The notes under the pieces are model-generated. The model was not told the origin of the DNA, searched no databases, and was given only the letters and a program-made list of their open reading frames with translations. 23,490 nucleotides of DNA from DASYPQ01 sp041488095 (GTDB lineage Bacteria > Planctomycetota > UBA1135 > GCA-002686595). Positions 14,601 to 22,739 of this stretch are shown here, piece by piece. The stretch covers positions 1-23,490 of the forward strand of contig JBGPOP010000053.1 in NCBI GenBank assembly GCA_041488095.1, read 5' to 3'. Within the stretch, counting starts at the first letter, position 1. Each line of letters opens with the position of its first letter. A program made the position numbers and the translations under genes.

Positions 14601-16768
14601 CGCAGGCGCGCGGGCAGGAGCGAGGAAAGGACCCGGCGGTTCGCGCGGCGCTGCGGCGTTTGATGGATCAGCACGAAGAGGAAGGGCTCCGGCTGCGCGC
14701 GCTGTGGGCGCTGCACGCCACCGACGGTCTCGATCCGGATCTGCCCGTGCTCCTGCGCGACCGCCAGGAGTACGTCCAGGCGTGGGCCGTGCAGCTCCTG
14801 CTCGAGCGCAAGAGGATCGATCCCGCGGCGATCACCGAGCTCGAGCGGCTCGCCGAGAGGACTCAGTCACCCGTCGTGCGCCTGTACCTTGCGGCCGCGC
14901 TGCAGCGCTTGCCGGTCGAGAGCCGCTGGGGGATCGCCGAGCGTCTGCTGCGGCACGGGGAGGACCAGGGCGACCACAACATCCCCTTGATGATCTGGTA
15001 CGGCGTCGAGCCGCTCGTGCCTGCGGATCCGGAGCGCGCGCTCGCGCTGATCGCGGGCTGCCGCATCGAGAAGGTCGCGCGCTTCCTCGCGCGTCGCGCG
15101 GCGTCGGAGCCGAGGCTCCTCGACGCCCTCGCGGCCGCCCTCGCGAATCCGGACCTGGCCTCGCGCCGTGCGCTGATGCTCGAGGAGACGGCGGTCGGGC
15201 TCGCGGAGCAGCGCAATCTGGCCGTGCCTGCGGGATGGCAGCGGATCCTCCCCGGGCTCACCGGCGAGAACGATCCCGCGCTCGCCCAGCCCGCGCGCCG
15301 GATCGCGCGACTCTTCGGCGGAGGCCAGGAGCTCCCCGCGATGCGGCGCGATCTCGTCGACGCGAACGCCGATCGAAGGCTGCGGAGCGAGGCGCTCGAT
15401 GCGCTCGCCCGGGCCCGGGATCCCGAGGCGCTCCCCGCGGTCCTGGCCCTGCTCGACGAGGGCCCGATGCGGGCGGCCGCCCTGCGCGCGCTCTCGGCCT
15501 ACGACAGCCCGGGGATTCCCGACGCGATCCTCGCGCGCTATCCCGCGCTCACGCCCGAGGAGCGACGCGACGCGCTGAGCTCGCTCTCGGCGCGGGTCGG
15601 CTGGGCGACGAAGCTCCTGGACGCGGTCGCCGGCGGATCGGTCGCGCGCGGCGACCTCGGCGCGTTCGTCGTCCGGAAGATCGAGAGCCTCGGCGATGCG
15701 AACCTCGCCGCGCGCATCGGCGAGGTGTGGGGGCGCGTGCGCGCGACGCCCGAGGCGAAAGCGAAGCGGATCGCCGAGCTGAAGGCGCTCGCCCTGGAGC
15801 CCGGCCCGGCGCCGCCCGACCGCGCGTGCGGCCGCGAGGTGTTCTCGCGGACGTGCGAGCAGTGCCACACGCTCTTCGGCGTGGGCGGGAAGGTCGGCCC
15901 GGAGCTGACCGGATCGAACCGCGCCGACCTCGATTACCTGCTCACGAACGCCGTCGATCCGAACGCGGTCGTGGGGAAGGACTACCTCGCGACGCTCGCG
16001 TGGTTGAAGGACGGAAGGCTCGTCACCGGCATCCAGAAGTCGGAGACGTCCTCCTCGATCACGCTCCAGACGGAGAACGAGACCATCGTGATCGCGAAGG
16101 AGGACATCGAGGAATCGAAGCTCTCCGATCTCTCGACGATGCCCGAGGGCCTCCTCGACGCGATGGTGCCCGGCGAGATCCGCGACCTGGTGGGCTACCT
16201 GCGCGGCCCGACGCAGTCGCCCGCCCTCGCGACGAAGACGAACGTGGGCCGGTTCTTCGACGAGAAGAGCCTCGCCGGCTGGACGGGCGACCCGAAATGC
16301 TGGTCGGTCGAGGAGGGCGAGATCGTCGGACGCACGCCAGGCCTGTCGCGCAACGAGTTCCTGAAGTCGGAGCTCGAGCTGCGCGACTTCCGCCTCGCGG
16401 TCGAGGTGCGCCTCGCCCACGACGAGGGCAACTCCGGGATCCAGTTCCGCACGCGCGCGCGCGACGACGGCGAGGTGGAGGGCTACCAGGCCGACGTCGG
16501 GCCGGGTTGGTGGGGCAAGCTCTACGAGGAGAACGGCCGCGGGGTGCTGGCTGCGGGACCGGAGAAGGATCCGGTCTCGAAGGACGGCTGGAACCTGTAC
16601 GAGATCGAGGCCCGCGGTCATCGGGTGCGCACGTGGATCAACGGCAATCCCTGCGTCGATCTCTCGGATGCCGAGGGCGCCGATCGGGGCATCGTGGCTT
16701 TGCAGCTCCACTCGGGCGGCCCGACGGAGGTGCGCTTCAGGCGGTTCCGGATCCAGCTGTTGGATTGA
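11636..16768 (+). CDS. Giant exported VCBS + jelly-roll + PVC-type dehydrogenase + HEAT + c-heme + DUF1080 protein (1710 aa)
   Basis: A leader (MLPLLALGLASG) is followed by seven D-x-D-G-D-G-like VCBS/FG-GAP repeats to about residue 400, for example GDVDGDGRKDVL and ADVDGDGLPDIV. A jelly-roll domain at about 403-560 (DFETGDLRGW, FLVGGGAYN, GHVNFDDFRF) resembles the domain attached to some GH32 enzymes. The PVC-type dehydrogenase propeller spans about 572-948 (VPEGFHVDLVASEP, ending GRIYRIAYG), HEAT-like repeats about 955-1385, and the heme domain about 1397-1525, with CEQCH at 1407-1411 and Met1502 in STMPEG as candidate ligand. The last domain (about 1537-1710; EGEIVGR, NSGIQFRTR, WNLYEIEARG, GIVALQLHSGG) is DUF1080, the 3-keto-disaccharide hydrolase fold. 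This suggests oxidation and cleavage of a glycoside on one chain; activity is inferred. Confidence 0.9.
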   Translation: MLPLLALGLASGSTQDPALHFERRQLSTEFTCEGATFADLDRDGKNDVVAGPWWYEGPGFEKKHAIYEPKPFDPRGYSDNFFVWPRDLDGDGWLDLLVVGFPGKEAFWYRNPLADPARRDAPWERFQVAPVVDNESPTFTDLTGDGKSELVFHTGGRFGWAEPVSGDPKAPWIFHPLSEKLDIGQFTHGLGVGDVDGDGRKDVLWKEGWFRQPPSLAGDPVWEFHPFRFSDREGGAQMFVVDVDGDGDGDVITSLAAHHFGLSWFENVKKDGAITFIEHRLMDDDPSKSPHGACFAEVHALDLADVDGDGLPDIVTGKRWWSHGAQGDPQPGSKPVVYWFQLVRGKDGEVDFVPHLADDGSGVGVFLTTGDVDGDGKLDVVIGNKLGAFVLLQRSGAEAYDGPPTLDFETGDLRGWTATGDAFEGQPIRGDTSTARGREASRHQGEYWIGGFERHGDDRKGTLTSKPFAVLKPWASFLVGGGAYNSTRVDVVLADDGKVVFQSSGANYESLQRVAVDLGPYVGKSIFLRIVDEATGNWGHVNFDDFRFHDERPSLGRSADIPAIYPVDQVEHAGLSPEAARAAMTVPEGFHVDLVASEPDVRQPIAMAIDDKGRLWVAEAFTYPVREAGEQGRDDIVVFEDQDGDGRFEKRTVFLEHLDLVSGLEVGFGGVWIGAAPYLLFVPDRNDDLVPDGPPEVLLDGFGYEDTHETLNAFTWGPDGWLYGCHGVFTHSRVGKPGTPDAERTPMNAAVWRFQPTRREFEVFAWGTSNPWGIDFDDRGQAIITACVIPHLWHVIQGGRYERQAGNHFDPYVFEDIQTVADHLHWQGVDPWAANLRSGAVGGGHAHCGALVYLGGAFPEPWRGRVLMNNIHGNRINADVLERSGSGFVGRHGEDLLRANDLWFRGVALKSGPDGAVYVTDWSDKQACHLTDPERWDRTNGRIYRIAYGPRRPLQVDLKKLPSADLVRLQLDPNEWYVSHARRILQERAQARGQERGKDPAVRAALRRLMDQHEEEGLRLRALWALHATDGLDPDLPVLLRDRQEYVQAWAVQLLLERKRIDPAAITELERLAERTQSPVVRLYLAAALQRLPVESRWGIAERLLRHGEDQGDHNIPLMIWYGVEPLVPADPERALALIAGCRIEKVARFLARRAASEPRLLDALAAALANPDLASRRALMLEETAVGLAEQRNLAVPAGWQRILPGLTGENDPALAQPARRIARLFGGGQELPAMRRDLVDANADRRLRSEALDALARARDPEALPAVLALLDEGPMRAAALRALSAYDSPGIPDAILARYPALTPEERRDALSSLSARVGWATKLLDAVAGGSVARGDLGAFVVRKIESLGDANLAARIGEVWGRVRATPEAKAKRIAELKALALEPGPAPPDRACGREVFSRTCEQCHTLFGVGGKVGPELTGSNRADLDYLLTNAVDPNAVVGKDYLATLAWLKDGRLVTGIQKSETSSSITLQTENETIVIAKEDIEESKLSDLSTMPEGLLDAMVPGEIRDLVGYLRGPTQSPALATKTNVGRFFDEKSLAGWTGDPKCWSVEEGEIVGRTPGLSRNEFLKSELELRDFRLAVEVRLAHDEGNSGIQFRTRARDDGEVEGYQADVGPGWWGKLYEENGRGVLAAGPEKDPVSKDGWNLYEIEARGHRVRTWINGNPCVDLSDAEGADRGIVALQLHSGGPTEVRFRRFRIQLLD

Positions 16769-16776
16769 CGAGCCCC

Positions 16777-16782
16777 AAAGGA
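16777..16782 (+). promoter_or_regulatory. Ribosome binding site for the TPR lipoprotein GTG start
   Basis: AAAGGA lies nine bases before the GTG at 16792 in the 23-base gap after the giant gene. It supports the GTG start that gives a proper lipoprotein signal. Confidence 0.55.
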
Positions 16783-16791
16783 ACATCGTCC

Positions 16792-18510
16792 GTGACTCAT
16801 CAAGTCCCGTGTCGCTTCGCTCTTCCCGTCCTCCTCCTCGCCGGGCTCGCGGCATGCGCGCCGTCCCGCACGACGCCTCGCGCGAGGGAAGGGAGCTCCG
16901 GCGCGGCATCGCGTGAGGCGGCTCCCGCGGCCCAGTCCGCTCCCAGGCAGAGGCTTGGAAACCTCGGGAATTGGCGCCGGAAGGTGACGACGAGCTCGGC
17001 GGAGGCGCAGGCCTGGTTCGACCAGGCCCTCACGCTGACCTTCGCCTTCAACCAGGACGAGGCGATCCGCTCCTACAAGGAGGCTGCGCGCCTCGACCCG
17101 ACCTGCGCGATGGCGTGGTGGGGCGTCGCCTACTGCAACGGACCGCACATCAACAACCCCAGCATGGACGAGGAGCACGACCAGGCCGCGTGGGAGGCGA
17201 TCGGGAAGGCGGTCGCCCTGTCTCCCGGGGCGAGCGAGGTCGAGCGGGCTCTGATCGGCGCGCTCTCGAAGCGCTACGCCGAGACGCCGCCCGCCGATCG
17301 CACGGCGCTCGATCAGGCCTACGCGGCCGCGATGAAGGCGGTGTGGCGCGCTCATTCGCACGACGCCGACGTCGGGACGCTCTTCGCCGAGTCGCTGATG
17401 GACCTGCACCCTTGGGACCTGTGGACGCACGACGGGCGGGCGAAGGAGGACACGCCCGAGATCGTCGAGACGCTGGAGAGGGTGCTCGCGATGGCGCCCG
17501 ACCACCCCGGCGCGAACCACTTCTACGTCCACACGGTCGAGGCCTCCGCCCATCCGGAGCGCGGAACGGCCGCGGCCGACCGCCTGAAGAGCCTCGTGCC
17601 CGGCGCCGGGCATCTCGTGCACATGCCCGCGCACATCTATGCGCGGACCGGGCGCTGGGCCGACGCCGCGGCGGCGAACGAGCGTGCGATCGAGGTCGAT
17701 CGGGCGTACCGCGCGCGCTCGCCCGAGCAGGGCTTCTACCACATCTACATGTTGCACAACCATCAGTTCCTCGCATGGGGCTCGATGATGGAAGGACGCA
17801 GCTCGGTGGCGATCCGCGAGGCGAGGGAGATGATGTCGGAGATCCCGCCACCGATGCTCGAGGCGCTGGCGCCGTTCGTCGACGGCGTGGTCGCGCTCCC
17901 GCTGGCGACGATGATGCGCTTCGGCCGCTGGGAGGAGATCTTGCGCGAGCCCGAGCCGCCTGCGTTCCTCCCGGTCACGCGCGCGCTGTGGCACTTCGCA
18001 CGCGGCACCGCGCTGGCCTCGACGGGGCGGATGGACGAGGCCGAGGGGGAGCGCAAGGCGCTCGACGGGATCGCGGCGGGGGTGAAGGACGACGTCAAGG
18101 TCGGCAACAGCCTGGCGAAGGACATCCTCGGGATCGCGTCGCACGCGCTGGAGGGCGAGATCGCGGCGCAGCGCGGTCGGGTCGACGAGGCCGTCGCCGA
18201 GCTCGAGCAGGCGGTGAAGATCGAGGACGGCGATCGCTACGACGAGCCGCCCGACTGGCTGCAGCCTGTGCGCCACACGCTCGGCGCGGTGCTCCTGCGC
18301 GCGGGGCGCGCGACGGATGCGGAGAGGGTGTACCGGGAGGACCTCGTGCGTTGGCCCGGGAACGGGTGGGCGCTGTGGGGGCTCGCGCGCTCGCTCGAGA
18401 GGCAGGGCCGGGGCGACGATGCGCGGGCCGTGAAGGCGCGCTTCGAGAAGGCCTGGGCGCGAGCCGACGTGAAGCTCGACACGACGTGCCTGTGTCTGCC
18501 GGGAATCTGA
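16792..18510 (+). CDS. Histidine-rich TPR lipoprotein (572 aa)
   Basis: The GTG start gives a short n-region, a hydrophobic core and lipobox GLAAC with Cys22, so the protein should be anchored to a membrane facing the periplasm. TPR-like helical pairs run through residues about 75-560 (AWFDQALTLTFAFNQDEAIR, EAARLDPTCAMAWWG, and GWALWGLARSLERQG near the end). The middle contains conserved His clusters: HPGANHFYVHTVEASAHPE, GHLVHMPAHIYARTGRW and FYHIYMLHNHQFLAWG. It ends with a Cys pair in TCLCLPG. Proteins with this His pattern are widespread in Acidobacteria and Planctomycetes but uncharacterised as far as I know. The histidines suggest metal or heme contact; this is inference. It follows the giant gene by 23 bases and is likely co-transcribed. 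Confidence 0.85.
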   Translation: MTHQVPCRFALPVLLLAGLAACAPSRTTPRAREGSSGAASREAAPAAQSAPRQRLGNLGNWRRKVTTSSAEAQAWFDQALTLTFAFNQDEAIRSYKEAARLDPTCAMAWWGVAYCNGPHINNPSMDEEHDQAAWEAIGKAVALSPGASEVERALIGALSKRYAETPPADRTALDQAYAAAMKAVWRAHSHDADVGTLFAESLMDLHPWDLWTHDGRAKEDTPEIVETLERVLAMAPDHPGANHFYVHTVEASAHPERGTAAADRLKSLVPGAGHLVHMPAHIYARTGRWADAAAANERAIEVDRAYRARSPEQGFYHIYMLHNHQFLAWGSMMEGRSSVAIREAREMMSEIPPPMLEALAPFVDGVVALPLATMMRFGRWEEILREPEPPAFLPVTRALWHFARGTALASTGRMDEAEGERKALDGIAAGVKDDVKVGNSLAKDILGIASHALEGEIAAQRGRVDEAVAELEQAVKIEDGDRYDEPPDWLQPVRHTLGAVLLRAGRATDAERVYREDLVRWPGNGWALWGLARSLERQGRGDDARAVKARFEKAWARADVKLDTTCLCLPGI

Positions 18511-18560
18511 AGACGGGCCGCGCGGCGGGATCGGACCCGATCCTGATGATGGGATCGTCG

Positions 18561-20324
18561 ATGTCACGACTCGTCTGGCTGTTCGCGCTCGCAGCCTTCC
18601 TCTCCTCTGCGACCTTCCAGGACGAGACGAAGCCCATCGTCCGCGGCGACCTCGGGGCCCGGCTCGACGACTACCTCACGCGCTCGGCCGCCTTCGGCTT
18701 CTCAGGCTCGGTGCTGGTGAAGAAGGGCGGCGAGATCGTGCTCTCCAAGGGCTACGGCCTCGCCGACCGCTCGGCCAAGACGCCCAACGCGCCCGACACG
18801 ATCCACGACATCGGCTCGCTCACGAAGCAGTTCACGGCGACCGCGATCCTGCTCCTCGAGCAGGACGGCAAGCTCTCCATCTCCGACACGCTGCCGAAGT
18901 TCTTCCGCGACGTGCCCGCCGACAAGCGCGAGATCCAGCTCCATCACCTCTTGACGCACACCTCCGGCCTCCCGCGCGGCAGCGAGCGCGTCGCCTCGAG
19001 CCTCCAGGACCGCGACGCGCTCGTGAAGATCCTCTTCGAGCTGCCGCTCGAGTCGAAGCCGGGCGCCCGCCACGCCTACAGCAACCTCGGCTACGGCCTG
19101 CTCGCGGTCGTCGTCGAGAAGGTTTCCGGCCGGACGTTCGAGGAGTACCTGAGCGAGCGGCTCTTCCGTCCTGCGGGCCTCTCGAGCACGGGTTTCCGCG
19201 GAGACGGCCGCCTGGATGCGGCGCACGCAGCCCACGGATCGCGGGGACCGCCGGAAGCCGACCTTTCCGGCTCGAAGATGACCGGGGAGCACGAGAACCC
19301 ATGGGAGCCGAGCCTCGCGACGGCGTGCTGGTACTCCTGGGGTCTGCGCGGAGCGGGGGGCGTGCTGACGACGATCCTGGATCTCGAGCGCTGGCACCGC
19401 GCGATCGGCTCCGATTCGATCCTCCGCGCCGCCGCGCGGGAGAAGCTCTTCCGTCCGTTCAAGGACAACTACGCCTGCGGCTGGTACGTGCAGAAGACGC
19501 AACGCGGTGCGCGCTGGATCGAGCACGGCGGCTCGACCGAGAACGGATTCGAGTGCAAGATGACGATGTTCCCCGACGAGGAGGTGCTCCTCGTGGTCCT
19601 CGGCAACGTCGGCGGGTTGATCGTCCCGTGGGTCAACCTGAACCTCGGGAAGCTCGCCTTGGGCGAGACGGTCGAATGGCCGCCCGAGGTGCACGCCGTC
19701 GACGAGGCCCGGTTGCAGGCGCTCGCCGGCGCGTACGAGGCGCCGGGCGGGGCGCGATTCGCGATCGAGGCGCACGATGGCGCGCTCGTGCTCTCGGCCG
19801 AAAACGCGGCGGCGCTTTCCCGGATCGCCCCTCCGCTTTCCGATCGCTCGAAAGACCTGCTGAGCAAGACCGAGAAGATCGCCGCCGAGCTGCGCAAGGA
19901 TCGGTTCGGCCTCCTGCACGCGGCAGAGTGGAAGAAGCATCCGCTGTTCTTCTTCGACAACTGGTGGAAGGAGCTGGCGAAGGAGCGCGGCGATCTGCGC
20001 GAGATCGTCGTGCTCGGCGGCGTCGAGGATCCGGCTCTCGGTGCCGTGTCGACGCTGCTCGACCTGCGCTTCGAGCACGGCCGTGAGATCCTGAAGCTCG
20101 CCTGGTCGGACGGCGAGATCACGGGAACGACGATCGGGCCGCCTTATCTGTCGCGCGTGCGCCTCGTCGCGACCGCGGACGAGCGCTTCGTCTGCTTCGA
20201 CCTCAAGGCCTCGCACGCTATCGCCGAGCTGAGCGCCAACACGAAGGCCAGGGAGGACCCCTTGCCGCTCACGCTCGTCGCAAGGGAGAAGACCGTCACC
20301 TTGCGCCAGCACGCGCCGCGTTGA
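18561..20324 (+). CDS. Exported serine hydrolase, class C beta-lactamase-like (587 aa)
   Basis: A signal peptide (MSRLVWLFALAAFLSSATF) precedes a beta-lactamase/transpeptidase-like domain of about 350 residues. The catalytic triad motifs are complete: SLTK (Ser86, Lys89), YSN (Tyr173) and HGG (His322). Such enzymes cleave esters or D-amino-acid peptides, or are beta-lactamases; sequence alone does not say which. About 210 residues follow the catalytic domain (EWPPEVHAVDEARLQALAGAYE onward, a lipocalin-like tail common in exported family members). ATG codons at 18546 and 18549 are in frame alternatives; 18561 gives the most compact signal peptide. It lies 50 bases after the TPR gene and ends the plus-strand run, facing the metalloprotease gene. 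Confidence 0.87.
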   Translation: MSRLVWLFALAAFLSSATFQDETKPIVRGDLGARLDDYLTRSAAFGFSGSVLVKKGGEIVLSKGYGLADRSAKTPNAPDTIHDIGSLTKQFTATAILLLEQDGKLSISDTLPKFFRDVPADKREIQLHHLLTHTSGLPRGSERVASSLQDRDALVKILFELPLESKPGARHAYSNLGYGLLAVVVEKVSGRTFEEYLSERLFRPAGLSSTGFRGDGRLDAAHAAHGSRGPPEADLSGSKMTGEHENPWEPSLATACWYSWGLRGAGGVLTTILDLERWHRAIGSDSILRAAAREKLFRPFKDNYACGWYVQKTQRGARWIEHGGSTENGFECKMTMFPDEEVLLVVLGNVGGLIVPWVNLNLGKLALGETVEWPPEVHAVDEARLQALAGAYEAPGGARFAIEAHDGALVLSAENAAALSRIAPPLSDRSKDLLSKTEKIAAELRKDRFGLLHAAEWKKHPLFFFDNWWKELAKERGDLREIVVLGGVEDPALGAVSTLLDLRFEHGREILKLAWSDGEITGTTIGPPYLSRVRLVATADERFVCFDLKASHAIAELSANTKAREDPLPLTLVAREKTVTLRQHAPR

Positions 20325-20345
20325 GATCGGGTCACTTCCTCATCG

Positions 20346-22739
20346 TCAGGATCGAATGCCGGATCCCCACTTCGACACGAGGGCTCCGTCGTCGAAGTCG
20401 CGCATCGGCTCGGCGTCGATCCCCAGGCCGTTGAACGCCGCCTGCAGCTTGTTCTTCTCGCCCGCCGCGTCCCAGCGGTAGGCGTACACCGCCCCCTGCG
20501 GGCCGATCTCCCACGCGACCGGCACGCGCGTCCGCGTCCACACGTCGTAGAGCAGGCACACGAGCCACCCGTCGCGCAGCTCGCGCGTCGGGAGCATCAG
20601 CGACCGCCACGCCGTCATCTCGCCGTTCTCGTCGGGCCAGCCAGTGTGGAAGATGTAGAAACGCCCGTCGGGAGTGAAGCGCGCGACCGGGCGCGTCGTG
20701 CAGTTCACGACGTCGTGCTCGCCGCCGACGAAGCGCTCCTCGACCTTCCTCCACGATCCGTCGTCCTGCGGCTCGAACCACGCGACCTTCATGCACAGCG
20801 GCTTCTTGTCCGCGTTGGCGCCCGCTCCCACGAGCGCGACGCGGCCGCTCTTCGGCTCCTCCGCGATCCCGACCGGCACGTCGGAAGTGAAGTCGAGCAC
20901 AGGCCCGGCCTCGAGCCCGACCCTGCCGTTCACGACCCGCCCGAGCCAGCTCGTCGCGAGCGTCCCGTCGTCGTGGCGGCTCACGAGCAGCGCTCGCCCG
21001 TGGACCTCGCCCGCGGAGAGGTCGCAGGTCGGCAGATGCGGGCTGTCCACGACGGAAACCGGATCGATCGCGCCCTTTTCGCCGAAGAACGAGACGACCC
21101 ATCCCTGCGGACGGCGCAGCAGGATCGCGCCCTCCTCGTGCGCGCCCACTCCCACCACGACCGGGTCGTGCTCCGTCGCGCTGTGCTGGATCTTCCGCGG
21201 ATCGCCCCACTTCTCGTTCCCCTGATACGCGCGGATCGAGACCTCCGACATCGTCGGGTCGAGCGTCACGAGGTGGATGACGTCCTTCACGCGCACGAGC
21301 GCCGGCGCCGCGCCGACCTTCTCCACGTCGCGCCGGATTCCGCAGAACGTCGACCCGCCGTAGTTCACGTCCGCGCTCACGAGCTCGAGGTTGCGCTTGC
21401 CGTCGTGGTTCCAGTCGACCCACGTCCCGCCGTTCAGGTCGTCCTCGACGCGGAACTGGAACGGAGGCCTCGAGAGGTACGCGAGCTGCTCGTAGGGGAA
21501 CGCGAGGTGCTCGTCGAGCGCAGTCTCGGAGAGCTCGATCGACGCGAAGCGTCCGTCGGAGAAGCGGATCTTCTCCCCGTCGCCGTCGAAGGAGTAGTTG
21601 AAGGCGTAGTTCATGATCGATCCGTACAGCGGGCACCACGCCGGCGCCGAGTCGCCCGTGTGCGAGAGCCCGAGCTGGTGGCCGAGCTCGTGCGCGAACG
21701 CGGCCCAGTGGTTCCCGCTGCCGCCCATGTCGCCGAGATCCTGGGCCTGCCCGCCGCCGCCAGGCGTCACCTGCATCCAGTGCCACAGACCGCGACACTC
21801 GTCGGGGATCGCGCGGTTGCCGGCGTCGCCCCAGAACCAGTTGCCCTGGACCTCCTTCATGACGGGGGCGAGGAAACGGTAGTGGAGGCGGATGCCGCTC
21901 GTGCCGTCGGGGTTCGAGGTCTTCATCCCGGCGTAGAGCCGCTTGCTCTTCTCGATCTCCTTGCGCACGACCTCCATGTCGAGCGGCTCGTACACGCTGA
22001 CGAGCACGATCACGTCCTGGTGTCGCGGGTCGAGCTCGTCCTCGGGAGCCAGGGCGTTGCGCGGCAGGCCGTGGACCTCCCAGCCGTCGAGCAGTCCGTC
22101 GCCGTCCGTGTCGCGGTTCCACGGATCCGTGCCGAGCTTCGCTTCTTCCTCGTCCGTCAAACCGTCGGAGTCCTGGTCTTTCGATTGAGGATTCGGCGCG
22201 AGCGTGGCGCGCACGACGCGGTGCGGGTGCGGCCGTGTCGCTTCGAAGAGCGCGAGCGTGTCGGGGATGCCGTCGCCGTTCAGGTCGCCGTGGAAGACGC
22301 GCAGAGGCTGGAGGGGGGGATCGCGCACGAGCTCGTAGGGCGGCGGCGAGACGGGGAGCACCACCCCCGGCGCAGGTTCCCGTTGAAACCCTTCTCCTGG
22401 GATCCCGAGGAGCTTCTCCCCGTCGAATCGGTAGAGATGGATCACGCTCGAGGTGTCGACCTCGAGCTCCGCCTTGATCACGCGAAGCTCCGTGGCTCCT
22501 TCCGGCGCGTTCTCGAGGATCACCTTCCACGGCGACGCCTTCCAGCCGTTCACGTTGAACGACACGCACAGCTGGCGCGAGCCGTTGATGGTCAGCACGT
22601 CGTCGAAACCGTCACCGTCGAGATCGCCGCAGGCGAAGAGCTCGCAGTCGGCGCCCGTCGTCACCCAGTCGAAGGATGCCGTACCACCGCCGGCGGAGGA
22701 GCCCAGGAGGACGAGCGCGACAAGGGGGAACGGCGGCAC
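20346..22739 (-). CDS. Secreted metzincin-like metalloprotease with Ca-binding repeats (797 aa)
   Basis: The zinc-binding motif HELGHQLGLSH (His350, Glu351, His354, His360) and a downstream Met-turn (SIMNYAF, Met376) define a metzincin-type metalloprotease. Before it lie FG-GAP-like calcium motifs (CGDLDGDGFDD, HGDLNGDGIPD) and a thrombospondin type 3-like region at about 188-224 (DQDSDGLTDEEEAKLGTDP, RDTDGDGLLDGWE). The C-terminal 400 residues are beta-rich with repeated strand-turn-strand units and may form a propeller. The leader MPPFPLVALVLLG lacks basic residues. The GTG at 22739 is the first possible start after an in-frame TAG and has no clear ribosome binding site, so the true N-terminus may have been altered by the neighbouring insertion sequence. 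The gene is convergent with the serine hydrolase, with 21 bases between stops. Confidence 0.85.
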   Translation of the reverse strand: MPPFPLVALVLLGSSAGGGTASFDWVTTGADCELFACGDLDGDGFDDVLTINGSRQLCVSFNVNGWKASPWKVILENAPEGATELRVIKAELEVDTSSVIHLYRFDGEKLLGIPGEGFQREPAPGVVLPVSPPPYELVRDPPLQPLRVFHGDLNGDGIPDTLALFEATRPHPHRVVRATLAPNPQSKDQDSDGLTDEEEAKLGTDPWNRDTDGDGLLDGWEVHGLPRNALAPEDELDPRHQDVIVLVSVYEPLDMEVVRKEIEKSKRLYAGMKTSNPDGTSGIRLHYRFLAPVMKEVQGNWFWGDAGNRAIPDECRGLWHWMQVTPGGGGQAQDLGDMGGSGNHWAAFAHELGHQLGLSHTGDSAPAWCPLYGSIMNYAFNYSFDGDGEKIRFSDGRFASIELSETALDEHLAFPYEQLAYLSRPPFQFRVEDDLNGGTWVDWNHDGKRNLELVSADVNYGGSTFCGIRRDVEKVGAAPALVRVKDVIHLVTLDPTMSEVSIRAYQGNEKWGDPRKIQHSATEHDPVVVGVGAHEEGAILLRRPQGWVVSFFGEKGAIDPVSVVDSPHLPTCDLSAGEVHGRALLVSRHDDGTLATSWLGRVVNGRVGLEAGPVLDFTSDVPVGIAEEPKSGRVALVGAGANADKKPLCMKVAWFEPQDDGSWRKVEERFVGGEHDVVNCTTRPVARFTPDGRFYIFHTGWPDENGEMTAWRSLMLPTRELRDGWLVCLLYDVWTRTRVPVAWEIGPQGAVYAYRWDAAGEKNKLQAAFNGLGIDAEPMRDFDDGALVSKWGSGIRS

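Noticed and set aside
18561..20324. Beta-lactam resistance gene
   Set aside because: The family is dominated by esterases and peptidases of unknown substrate; the long C-terminal extension and operon context do not support a resistance role.
21979..22180. Dockerin domain in the metalloprotease
   Set aside because: The D-x-D-x-D-G repeats have the thrombospondin type 3 pattern (DSDGLTDEEEAKLGTDP) and lack the paired 22-residue dockerin layout.
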